13,977 nt of DNA from the NCBI GenBank assembly GCA_002428415.1, contig DIWI01000049.1, positions 1 to 13,977 of the forward strand. Direction: 5' to 3'. Every line of letters begins with the position of its first letter. Within the stretch, counting starts at the first letter, position 1. Under the pieces are notes generated by a model, which saw only the letters and a program-made list of their open reading frames with translations, was not told the DNA's origin and ran no database searches. Below are positions 1 through 6,271 of this stretch, in pieces. Made by a program: the position numbers and the translations under genes. The DNA is from Clostridiaceae bacterium UBA6110 (GTDB taxonomy: Bacteria > Bacillota > Clostridia > Clostridiales > Clostridiaceae).

Positions 1-61
1 TGGAAGTTACTTTTTCAATTGACCTTATTTTTTGAAGCCAAATTTGAAAAAGTAAATTCCA
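1..61. repeat. 18-bp-arm inverted repeat at the window edge
   Basis: Arm TGGAAGTTACTTTTTCAA at 1-18 is the reverse complement of 44-61 apart from one mismatch (G6 against A56). The 25-nt centre is AT-rich. It lies just downstream of the minus-strand gene that ends at 104. The left arm starts exactly at base 1, so the full element may extend outside the window. It could fold as a long AU-rich hairpin, or be the end of a dispersed repeat. No function is assigned. Confidence 0.6.
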
Positions 62-74
62 GGCATCTTTGCCT
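51..74 (-). terminator. Possible weak terminator after the 298-aa gene
   Basis: On the minus strand a small hairpin AGGCA-AAGA-TGCCT (arms at 70-74 and 61-65) follows the stop codon at 104 and is followed a few bases later by a U-rich run (TTTACTTTTT). The stem is only 5 bp and the U-run does not start immediately, so this is a weak candidate. It overlaps the larger inverted repeat at 1-61, which may be the real 3' structure. Confidence 0.3.
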
Positions 75-103
75 CCAGGATTCAAATATATTCGCTGGTA
101 TTC

Positions 104-1000
104 TTAATAACCATCTGTTGAAGTGTGAAGTATTTTGCCATTTTCATCGAGTATTGTTTCCTTGTTATACCAATTCCCGTATTCGTCGTCATCCGGATCA
201 CCCTCTGAATCTATTGAGATTCCATTTGCAATCTTCTTATGGACCAATCCAAGGGAATCGACAGCCTTGATATACATAACTAGAGTCTGTCCTGCTGAAA
301 GATCGAACTTCTTGTCTACTTGAAACGCCTGGCGGTCAATCATCGGATCCTCAGAGACAATTACACCATCAATCTCGGTTGTGAAGATAGCTTCCCTAAA
401 AGCTGAATTCCCTGAATTATGGAACTCCAGTGTAATGGTACCTCTTCTTTCGTATGTTCCCGCCGCCTCTCCCTTCTTTTTGGTATAGCCGCTGTAGCCA
501 TCGAAGGTAACAAAGTATGATGGTATGAACTTGTCCATAAGTATTCCAAACTCACCCAGCTTTTCAGTCCTGTCTACACCATTGTCAGTAAGTATCACTG
601 TAGCGGAGAGGATGTCAAATATGCTTATGCTGCCAGTAGCCTTATATGTTGTCCCTGTACGTTCCATGCTGATATCCTCACCTGACAGTATTAGCCTGGC
701 AATGGTATCTGCACTGGATACCTTAGGTGTGACAAAAAAAGTTACAGGTACACTGTAATCTGCTTTATCGACATCGCCAACCGAAAAATCATATGCATCA
801 ATTATGCTGGCCTGCTTCTTCATCAGGTTTTCCACATTTGTATAAATTGAATTAGCCAGACTGGACTGGCTTGTCTGTATACCAGATATCTGATTGTTCA
901 AATCAGTAATCTGAGACTGCAGACTGCCTATTCGGAAGAGTGAAATAGCCTGAAGCAGTATTAGGAATACTAGTGGGATTACAATGAACTGTTTCTTCAT
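104..1000 (-). CDS. Membrane-anchored coiled-coil protein of unknown function
   Basis: I do not recognise this 298-residue protein. It starts with two lysines and a hydrophobic segment (about residues 5-22), which looks like an uncleaved membrane anchor. A glutamine- and asparagine-rich stretch with coiled-coil spacing follows (about 25-65). The rest is soluble and beta-rich by its alternating pattern (about 80-260), as in extracellular Ig-like domains. Near the C-terminus is an acidic run (DPDDDEYGNW) that resembles, but does not prove, a calcium-binding loop. There is no lipobox cysteine. The topology inferred is a short cytoplasmic tail, one membrane pass and a large outer domain. The start ATG has a good ribosome site (GAGGTG, 1005-1010). 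It is transcribed divergently from the aldo/keto reductase gene and appears monocistronic. Confidence 0.75.
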   Translation of the reverse strand: MKKQFIVIPLVFLILLQAISLFRIGSLQSQITDLNNQISGIQTSQSSLANSIYTNVENLMKKQASIIDAYDFSVGDVDKADYSVPVTFFVTPKVSSADTIARLILSGEDISMERTGTTYKATGSISIFDILSATVILTDNGVDRTEKLGEFGILMDKFIPSYFVTFDGYSGYTKKKGEAAGTYERRGTITLEFHNSGNSAFREAIFTTEIDGVIVSEDPMIDRQAFQVDKKFDLSAGQTLVMYIKAVDSLGLVHKKIANGISIDSEGDPDDDEYGNWYNKETILDENGKILHTSTDGY

Positions 1001-1066
1001 TAGGCACCTCTCAAATTCGATTAACGATGATCTTACTGCTGAAAATAGTTATTTCGTACCATTGTC

Positions 1067-1075
1067 ATCATATCA
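1067..1075 (-). promoter_or_regulatory. Candidate extended -10 promoter for the 298-aa gene
   Basis: On the minus strand TGATATGAT fits the extended -10 form TGnTATAAT with one mismatch, about 67 nt upstream of the start codon. No good -35 hexamer is present at 16-18 nt. The assignment rests on the -10 element alone. Confidence 0.3.
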
Positions 1076-1185
1076 CAAAAATAGTCATATTTATATCTTC
1101 AGATATCCAAACCAAGTCGCATGACCCTATTAAGAAGTTTCTCTGGTGTCTATGCCAAATGTTGCAGGACTTATCGCGATATCCG

Positions 1186-1214
1186 TTGACTATATTATTT
1201 ACAAGTGACAAGAT
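1186..1214 (+). promoter_or_regulatory. Candidate promoter for the aldo/keto reductase gene
   Basis: TTGACT (1186-1191) matches the -35 consensus in five of six positions. Exactly 17 nt later is a poor -10 (CAAGAT, 1209-1214) preceded by TG in extended -10 position. A second TTGACT lies at 1214-1219 without a convincing -10. The start codon is about 68 nt further on. Confidence 0.3.
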
Positions 1215-1281
1215 TGACTTAGAACATTCCATAAAGAATACCTCAGGAACAGTTGAATCCAAAATATAAGGAGGGATACCA

Positions 1282-2247
1282 ATGCAATACAACCGGCTTG
1301 GAAAGTCAGGCCTTAATGTATCAGAGCTTTGCCTTGGAACTATGGCATTCGGGAGATGGATAGATGAGGCAGCATCAAGGGAAATAATCGATGTTGCGCT
1401 TGATTCAGGAATCAATTTCATAGATACGGCAAATTTCTACGGAAAGGGACAGGATGAGGAATTCAAATATGGCACTGGTGAGTCTGAAGAAATTATCGGA
1501 CGCGCATTGAAGGGAAGACGAGACAAGGTAGTCCTAGCAACAAAGGTCGGCAATCCAATGGGAAGAGGGCAGAATGACTATGGATATTCACGGACCCATA
1601 TTATGCGGGAAGTGGAGCATCAGCTGAAAAGGCTTCAGACTGACTACATCGACTATTATCAGGTCCACCGGTTCGCAACAGATACTCCTTTAGAGGAAAC
1701 GCTCCGCACGCTAAATGACCTTGTCAGACAAGGAAATGTCAGATATATCGGCTGCTCCAACTATGCTGCATGGCAGATAGCCAAGAGCAATGCGATATGC
1801 GACAGGATGAACCTTGAAAAATATATCGCCGTACAGTCCCAGTACAACCTTCTTCGCCGTGAAATTGAAACTGAGATCATACCGTTCTGCAAGTCAGAGG
1901 AAGTGGGAATAATGGTATATAGTCCACTTGGCCGTGGAATGCTGACCGGTAAATACAGAATGGGCTCTGAACTTCCAGAAAACAGCCGTGGCGCACACGG
2001 CGAACAGCTTCTGAAGAACTATTTTACAGAACGTGACTACAAGCTTGTGGAAGCATATGCTGAAATTGCAAAGGCAAATGACATCAGCCTGCCAAAGCTT
2101 GCCATGTCATGGGTTGTAAGCCACCCGCAGGTGACATCCGCCATTATAGGAGCGAGCAAGGCCTATCACGTTGCCGATGCTGTTGAAGCGATTGAATGGA
2201 AAGCACCTGCGGGACTTTTTGAGGAAATAAGTTCAATAGGAAGGTAA
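1282..2247 (+). CDS. Aldo/keto reductase
   Basis: This is a 321-residue NAD(P)H-dependent oxidoreductase of the aldo/keto reductase superfamily, a cytoplasmic TIM barrel that reduces aldehydes or ketones. The opening (YNRLGKSGLNVSELCLGTMAFG) is the typical first strand. The catalytic tetrad can be placed at D48, Y53, K88 and H129. GCSN (about 157-160), the YSPLGRGMLTGKY block and the C-terminal IIGASK motif match the nucleotide-binding side of the barrel. Length and order are standard for the potassium-channel-beta-like/YghZ-like branch, and the substrate cannot be read from sequence. A strong ribosome site (AAGGAGGG, 1268-1275) fixes the start. It seems to be transcribed alone and ends facing the VOC gene across a shared hairpin. 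Confidence 0.93.
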   Translation: MQYNRLGKSGLNVSELCLGTMAFGRWIDEAASREIIDVALDSGINFIDTANFYGKGQDEEFKYGTGESEEIIGRALKGRRDKVVLATKVGNPMGRGQNDYGYSRTHIMREVEHQLKRLQTDYIDYYQVHRFATDTPLEETLRTLNDLVRQGNVRYIGCSNYAAWQIAKSNAICDRMNLEKYIAVQSQYNLLRREIETEIIPFCKSEEVGIMVYSPLGRGMLTGKYRMGSELPENSRGAHGEQLLKNYFTERDYKLVEAYAEIAKANDISLPKLAMSWVVSHPQVTSAIIGASKAYHVADAVEAIEWKAPAGLFEEISSIGR

Positions 2248-2286
2248 ACTACCAGCAAATTTCTAATTTTGCCAATAATGCACTGA

Positions 2287-2320
2287 AATACCCCACTTGT
2301 CAGCTGACAAGCGGGGTATT
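2287..2320. terminator. Long hairpin between convergent genes, probable bidirectional terminator
   Basis: A 34-bp near-perfect palindrome: AATACCCC, a mismatched base, CTTGTCA, then the mirror image, centred at 2303/2304. The only non-complementary position is A2295/C2312, which becomes a G-U wobble in the minus-strand RNA but an A-C mismatch in the plus-strand RNA. It sits between the aldo/keto reductase stop (2247) and the VOC gene stop (2338). U-runs after it are weak on both sides, so termination is inferred from position and stem stability. Confidence 0.65.
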
Positions 2321-2337
2321 GATATTCCTTATGACTT

Positions 2338-2727
2338 CTATTCTTCTCCTCTGGCGGCCTTTGCAGGGTCGTTGCCAGGGTAGTCAATGAGTATTGCTCT
2401 GAGACCATACAGGTCCATAACCTTCTCTTCCATGTTCCCTACTGAGAACTCGCTGATTATGTTGATTCCATTGGCCCTGACATCTTCAGCAGCCTTTTCA
2501 ATACCGTTCACCTTGAAGTGGAAGCTTCTGAAATGTATTTCCTTCCCTGGTATTTCCAGGAGCTCAATTCCCTGATTGCTAATGGCAAGCTTAACTTTTT
2601 TGCCGTCAGGCATTGTCGCTTCCCCTGAAAACTCGAATTCAAGCCCCATCGTCTTCCCGAACATTGCTTTTCCTTCTTCCAGGTCCGGTACCCCAATACA
2701 AAGTCTGTCCAGTCTTTCAACCTTCAT
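2338..2727 (-). CDS. VOC-superfamily (glyoxalase/dioxygenase fold) protein
   Basis: This 129-residue cytoplasmic protein has two beta-alpha-beta-beta-beta modules of the vicinal oxygen chelate fold. The first opens with RLDRLCIGVPDLEEGKAMF, where the family usually has DHI.IAV.D. The second holds FRSFHFKVNGIEKAAEDVRANG and ends with AILIDYPG. Of the usual metal ligands, the first histidine is arginine (R8), E55 or E58 and H70 are present, and the last glutamate is aspartate (D115). It may therefore bind no metal, or act as a binding or resistance-type protein rather than a glyoxalase. The ribosome site GAGGAG (2736-2741) supports the start. It has its own likely promoter in the 87-nt gap to the upstream membrane protein gene. 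Function is unassigned. Confidence 0.8.
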   Translation of the reverse strand: MKVERLDRLCIGVPDLEEGKAMFGKTMGLEFEFSGEATMPDGKKVKLAISNQGIELLEIPGKEIHFRSFHFKVNGIEKAAEDVRANGINIISEFSVGNMEEKVMDLYGLRAILIDYPGNDPAKAARGEE

Positions 2728-2775
2728 TTCACACTCTCCTCATTTCTTATAGATTTAACTGACCCTATAGTTCTG

Positions 2776-2784
2776 ATTATATCA
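2776..2784 (-). promoter_or_regulatory. Extended -10 promoter for the VOC gene
   Basis: The minus strand reads TGATATAAT, a perfect extended -10 (TGnTATAAT), 49 nt upstream of the VOC start codon. No strong -35 is seen, which is common for extended -10 promoters. It suggests the VOC gene can be transcribed independently of the two minus-strand genes upstream. Confidence 0.5.
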
Positions 2785-2814
2785 CCTTTAAAGAAAACAC
2801 ATGTTATCCATAAT

Positions 2815-3519
2815 TCATATGCTGCTCAGCTTCCCCAGCCTAATCGCAATCATGATGCAAAATACTATCCATGGTATGAGGGAAAGAAGTGAAAATATCA
2901 ATCCAATCATACCTGCTGTTGAAGGGACAACCATGAGGATCCCTGATATCAGTCCTATGATTGCTGTTCTGTTGCTAAATATCCCACTGCCATACATGAC
3001 CTTGGATATTAGCAGCAGAGTAATTCCATTGAGCACATAGTATGTATTGAAGGCTGTTCCTCTCCAGGTCTCTATCATTACCCGGGCAGCCGCCATAAGC
3101 ATGCTTCTGTCTGTATCGCTGGCTGCTTTCTCAAACGCCCTGCTCAGTGACAGCATCTCAAAGGAAGTGTTCGATGCGAAATATGCTGCTATGCCCAAAA
3201 ATCCCAGAAGCATGGCAATTGCCATCAGGCTTTCATTCCGTTTCTTTAAAATCACATATAGCGCAAGATAGATTACCGCAACAAGAACATTGTCGATGAT
3301 ATAAATAATGTCGAGGTGTATAAGGCCAAGTAACCAGCTTTTCCTGAACAGCTCGAACCACCCCTCTATCGTTTCAGGTGGCAGTGAAATCGAGAAGATG
3401 ATTATCTGGATTGGAATCAGGATCACCATAAGTATTGCGGCAACGCTTGAAATTCTGAACAATGTACGCCATTCTCCATCCTTAGTACTAATGCTACCTG
3501 CATGAACAAGCTGTTCCAT
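2815..3519 (-). CDS. DUF4386-like multi-pass membrane protein
   Basis: This is a 234-residue integral membrane protein with about six hydrophobic segments (roughly 23-45, 63-91, 98-116, 158-175, 184-200 and 203-226). Its layout matches the bacterial DUF4386 family: a soluble start with WRTLFRISSVAAIL, a conserved aspartate in the second hydrophobic block (IIDNVLVAVIYLALYVIL), and an amphipathic loop with AFEKAASDTDR before the later helices. Members have no established biochemical role and often sit near stress or detoxification genes. There is no signal peptide other than the first helix. It lies 63 nt downstream of the S51 peptidase gene in the same direction, so the two may be co-transcribed. 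The family call rests on pattern recognition only. Confidence 0.7.
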   Translation of the reverse strand: MEQLVHAGSISTKDGEWRTLFRISSVAAILMVILIPIQIIIFSISLPPETIEGWFELFRKSWLLGLIHLDIIYIIDNVLVAVIYLALYVILKKRNESLMAIAMLLGFLGIAAYFASNTSFEMLSLSRAFEKAASDTDRSMLMAAARVMIETWRGTAFNTYYVLNGITLLLISKVMYGSGIFSNRTAIIGLISGILMVVPSTAGMIGLIFSLLSLIPWIVFCIMIAIRLGKLSSI

Positions 3520-3582
3520 CTGTAACCCCCATTATAAATTTATTCATTTAGGTTTTATTCATGAAAAGTATCTTAACCTTTG

Positions 3583-4281
3583 TTACGCTTTCCCTAGATA
3601 TTCCACAGGAATCTGCGATTCAATAAGCTTCCCTTCAAATCTCACCTCATAGGCATGCTTTCCAGGATGTGAGCTGATTATCCTTAATATCATGTCATCC
3701 ACATAATGGATTGCCACCCCGTCATCAGCTGCTATCCCTGCAAGCATTTTCCCTGAAGCAATCAGTTTCTGGTATGCCGGACGCCTGTCAGGCTCAGAGT
3801 CGTAGTGAGGGCAGTTGCTTCCTTTAAGGAATCCCAGGCATTCAATAGGTACGAGGCTGTCTCCATATGAGTCAGTGAGTCCTTCCTCGAACCAGCAGAT
3901 TGAGCCTGCGCTTATTCCAGCGAGCACAATCCCTTTCTCCCACGCCTTTCTCAGGATCCTATCAAGCCCCCATTCCTTCCAGAGTATCAGAAGGTTCTTT
4001 GTGTTGCCGCCACCGACGTATATGATGTCCTTGTCCAATATGAAGGCTTCAATGTCCCCTGATGGAGGTTTGAACAACGACAGGTGCGATGGCTGACACT
4101 CCATTTTATTGAAGAAATCATAGAACCATGAGATACATATGTCAGAATCTCCGCTTGCAGTAGGAACGTAGCATATCTTGGGATTTTCTATTCCGCTGCA
4201 CTTCAGTATGTATCTGTCTATCAGCTCATTCTCAGGTTCAGTGGAGAAACCGCCACCGCCAAGTGCTATAATTTGCTTCAT
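3583..4281 (-). CDS. Peptidase S51 family protein (dipeptidase E/cyanophycinase-like)
   Basis: This 232-residue cytoplasmic serine hydrolase has the class I glutamine-amidotransferase-like fold used by PepE (which cleaves Asp-X dipeptides) and cyanophycinase. The N-terminus is MKQIIALGGGGF, then YVPTASGD (38-45), the strand IIYVGGGNTKNLL (86-98), and the nucleophile elbow GISAGS with Ser124. NCPHYDSE provides the expected histidine (H159), and D137 or D141 is the candidate third residue. Length equals PepE. It belongs to the Firmicutes group of PepE-like proteins annotated only as peptidase E, so the aspartyl-dipeptide substrate is not certain. The start is supported by AAGGTGGTGA just upstream. 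It is the first gene of a minus-strand run with the DUF4386-like gene and diverges from the methyltransferase-fold gene. Confidence 0.85.
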   Translation of the reverse strand: MKQIIALGGGGFSTEPENELIDRYILKCSGIENPKICYVPTASGDSDICISWFYDFFNKMECQPSHLSLFKPPSGDIEAFILDKDIIYVGGGNTKNLLILWKEWGLDRILRKAWEKGIVLAGISAGSICWFEEGLTDSYGDSLVPIECLGFLKGSNCPHYDSEPDRRPAYQKLIASGKMLAGIAADDGVAIHYVDDMILRIISSHPGKHAYEVRFEGKLIESQIPVEYLGKA

Positions 4282-4309
4282 TTAGTCACCACCTTCATCT
4301 GTTTAAAGC

Positions 4310-4350
4310 TTGCTATATTTATATTACTTTTTTCAATATGAATATAGCAA
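4310..4350. promoter_or_regulatory. 41-bp AT-rich palindrome in the divergent gap (operator or hairpin)
   Basis: Arms of 16 bp (4310-4325 and 4335-4350; TTGCTATATTTATATT and its mirror) match except for one T-G position (4320/4340), with a 9-nt T-rich centre. It lies 29-69 nt upstream of the S51 peptidase start and about 143 nt before the plus-strand gene. It covers a weak minus-strand promoter (TTGCTA, 18 nt, TAATAT), so it would fit an operator. A cruciform or RNA hairpin in the peptidase leader is equally possible. Confidence 0.45.
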
Positions 4351-4492
4351 TACTGTTACGGACTTTTGAAAGGAAATAAATACATAACTAAGACTTCAGC
4401 AGTAAACTCGCATGGATTTCTCTTTGCATGAAGAAAGGTCGATATGTTAACATTGATGACAGAAGCTTAACTCTCACGTTACGAGGTATGAA

Positions 4493-5524
4493 ATGATTAG
4501 CATAGAAAAGAACCAGGAAGTTGAAACAGCCATTAAGAACCTGATGCAGTCAATGTTCGAGCAGAGGAACTACCTGGCTGATATTCTCGAATATCTCGAG
4601 AAGCCACTTACTCCAGCTATGGAAAGGAAGGTAGAGGGCATTCTGAAGAAATATGGAATGCCAAACGAAAGCCTGGCAATAGATGAAAGGATACTGACGG
4701 ACAATCCTTACTTCAGAAATATCAGGCTCGACAAGATTGGATCTGAGGCTGTAAAGTATTCGAAAGATATCATTCCCAAAAGGACACTGATGAACACGGA
4801 CTTCAACAGGCAGCTCGGTAAATACCTTTTCCATTATCACCCTGTCGGATACTTCAATATTGATCTGGAGATGCCCTCACTAAAGGAAGGCAACATTACC
4901 TGGATGTCCCCTGCTCCAAGTGAAATCATAAGCATGGAAGAAGGAATCCGAAAAGGCACAGGCAAATGCCTTACCATGGGGCTTGGAATAGGATTGCTCC
5001 CCTACCTGTGGCTCTTGAAGGATGAAGTCGAAAGCGTTACAGTCATTGAACATAATAAGGATGTAATTGACCTTTTCAACAAAGTAATCCGTCCGCAGTT
5101 CAATACAGGCAAGAGTCTCGAGATAATTCACGGAGATGCTTTTGAGTATTTCAACGAGGAGTTCCTGAACAGGTTTGATTATGCATACATTGATTTTTGG
5201 GAATCAAATGAAGACGGTCTTGATGACTATATAAGGCTGATGGAGAAGAATGTTTCTCTTTCACATGTAGATTTTTGGATCGAAGAATCAATCCTCTCCC
5301 TGGCCAAGCAGATAGTTGCGCTGTATCTTATCACGCTTTATCAGAAACGAAATATTACAGACTTCATCACATCCCTTGATGAGGACAACAGAAAATTGGC
5401 CAGGAAGGCCAACAAATTCTTCAAGAAGAGAACTGACGTCATTTCAACCGAGGAAGAGCTGCTCAATCTGATCCATGACAGGAAGCTATTAAGAGAATTG
5501 CTGTCTGTTCCTGTTTCAAATTGA
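4493..5524 (+). CDS. Orphan protein with a class I methyltransferase (spermidine-synthase-like) fold
   Basis: This 343-residue cytoplasmic protein fits no named family that I recognise. The N-terminal ~150 residues are helical and charged. The middle carries a Rossmann-type methyltransferase core: motif I KCLTMGLGIG (158-167), the acidic end of strand 2 (IEHNKD, E186), HGDAFEYF with D215, and YIDFW (232-236) where many methyltransferases have a catalytic or substrate-binding loop. The C-terminal third (about 270-343) is again helical and lysine-rich. The layout resembles spermidine synthase or SAM-binding proteins without the polyamine signature, so substrate and activity are unknown. The start at 4493 is preceded by GAGGT at 4483-4487; an ATG at 4488 in another frame meets a stop at once. 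It is monocistronic, diverges from the S51 peptidase gene and ends at a hairpin terminator. Confidence 0.8.
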   Translation: MISIEKNQEVETAIKNLMQSMFEQRNYLADILEYLEKPLTPAMERKVEGILKKYGMPNESLAIDERILTDNPYFRNIRLDKIGSEAVKYSKDIIPKRTLMNTDFNRQLGKYLFHYHPVGYFNIDLEMPSLKEGNITWMSPAPSEIISMEEGIRKGTGKCLTMGLGIGLLPYLWLLKDEVESVTVIEHNKDVIDLFNKVIRPQFNTGKSLEIIHGDAFEYFNEEFLNRFDYAYIDFWESNEDGLDDYIRLMEKNVSLSHVDFWIEESILSLAKQIVALYLITLYQKRNITDFITSLDEDNRKLARKANKFFKKRTDVISTEEELLNLIHDRKLLRELLSVPVSN

Positions 5525-5564
5525 CAACCGCTGTCAACCATCGGTTTGATTCACAGACAATAGC

Positions 5565-5608
5565 AAAGAGCGGTCAATGAGTCATTAATGACCCCTTGGC
5601 CGCTCTTT
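5565..5608 (+). terminator. Hairpin terminator after the methyltransferase-fold gene
   Basis: AAAGAGCGGTCAA (5565-5577) pairs with 5596-5608 over 13 bp. The one exception, T5574/G5599, is a U-G wobble in the plus-strand RNA and a mismatch in the minus. A smaller perfect palindrome (GTCATTAATGAC, 5581-5592) sits in the loop. The downstream arm ends in TTT followed by AAATTT. It is 40 nt after the stop at 5524 and 31 nt from the facing DUF1801 stop, so it probably serves both directions. Confidence 0.7.
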
Positions 5609-5639
5609 AAATTTACCTCTATCTGAATATTGACTGCTT

Positions 5640-6008
5640 TTACATCCACCTTGCATCATTCTCCACCAGATCCCTTATCCTGCAACCTGCAAGCTTCCTG
5701 ACGATCTCGACTGGTATCGGCTTGTCATAAGGTATCTGGAGAGCGCAGTCCGTCACCCTTTGCGATGACAGTTCATCCTTGCATGCACTGATAACTGCAG
5801 GTGTAGGACAGAAATTCATGTGCTTCTTGTATGCTGCTACAGTAAACAGGATCCTGTCATAAGAGTATGCAGGTGTCCCCCATTTGAGCGCCACACTGGC
5901 TTCGGGAGCCGCCTCCGAAAGGATCGACATCATCTCCCTGAAATGCCTCTGCGCACCTTCAGGCAAGGCTTGAACATACTCCTCTACCGTCTTTGGTTTG
6001 TCTGCCAT
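5640..6008 (-). CDS. DUF1801 protein, Fra/YdhG (frataxin-like) family
   Basis: This 122-residue cytoplasmic protein has the DUF1801 pattern: TVEEYVQALPEGAQRHFREMMSILSEAAPEASVALKWGTPAYSYDRILFTVAAYKKHMNFCPTP, then a conserved IPYDKPIPVEIVRKLAGCRI near the end. The best-known member is Bacillus subtilis Fra (YdhG), a frataxin-like iron chaperone that delivers iron for Fe-S and heme synthesis. Other members are uncharacterised. A strong ribosome site (AAGGAGGGTG) precedes the start. It lies 26 nt downstream of the DUF3343 gene with no terminator between, so it probably belongs to the selD operon and is its last gene, just before the hairpin at 5565-5608. Whether it works with the desulfurase-like enzyme upstream is inference. 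Confidence 0.8.
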   Translation of the reverse strand: MADKPKTVEEYVQALPEGAQRHFREMMSILSEAAPEASVALKWGTPAYSYDRILFTVAAYKKHMNFCPTPAVISACKDELSSQRVTDCALQIPYDKPIPVEIVRKLAGCRIRDLVENDARWM

Positions 6009-6034
6009 ACGACACCCTCCTTGTCAACTAACTT

Positions 6035-6271
6035 CTATATTACAAGCTCATGCATAGCTTCAAAAGCCAGCCCTTCATCTCTTATGAACTGACATAAAGT
6101 CTCTTTGCTTTCAGGTGCATCTCTCCATGCGAGTCCGCACCCTGCTGTTATTGACGTTGGAACCGGAATCAGCCTTCCCTTGAAACCTGCAGCCTTCGCA
6201 GCCCCCTCAAATGCCATCGCTTCGGTAGTTGCATGGAATGATATTACGCATTGCAGCTCCTTGGGTCTCAT
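6035..6271 (-). CDS. DUF3343 small protein, putative Se/S carrier
   Basis: This 78-residue protein of the DUF3343 family is often encoded beside selD, yedF or the EF2568-type desulfurase-like gene and is annotated as a putative selenium/sulfur carrier. The visible family features are a first beta-alpha unit (QCVISFHATTEAMAFEGAAKAAGF) and the loop ITAGCGLAWR, whose Cys45 is the likely persulfide or selenopersulfide site. C8 is a second cysteine at the end of strand one. The fold resembles a short ferredoxin-like alpha/beta domain, reminiscent of TusA-type carriers. Its ATG overlaps the TGA of the desulfurase-like gene (ATGA), so the two are translationally coupled and probably made in a set ratio. 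The carrier role comes from gene context in the family, not from a motif with known chemistry. Confidence 0.85.
   Translation of the reverse strand: MRPKELQCVISFHATTEAMAFEGAAKAAGFKGRLIPVPTSITAGCGLAWRDAPESKETLCQFIRDEGLAFEAMHELVI

Noticed and set aside
3520..3582. TATAAT at the front of the DUF4386-like gene as its promoter
   Set aside because: It sits only about 14 nt before the start codon, so transcription would begin at or inside the ribosome site; no -35 is present.
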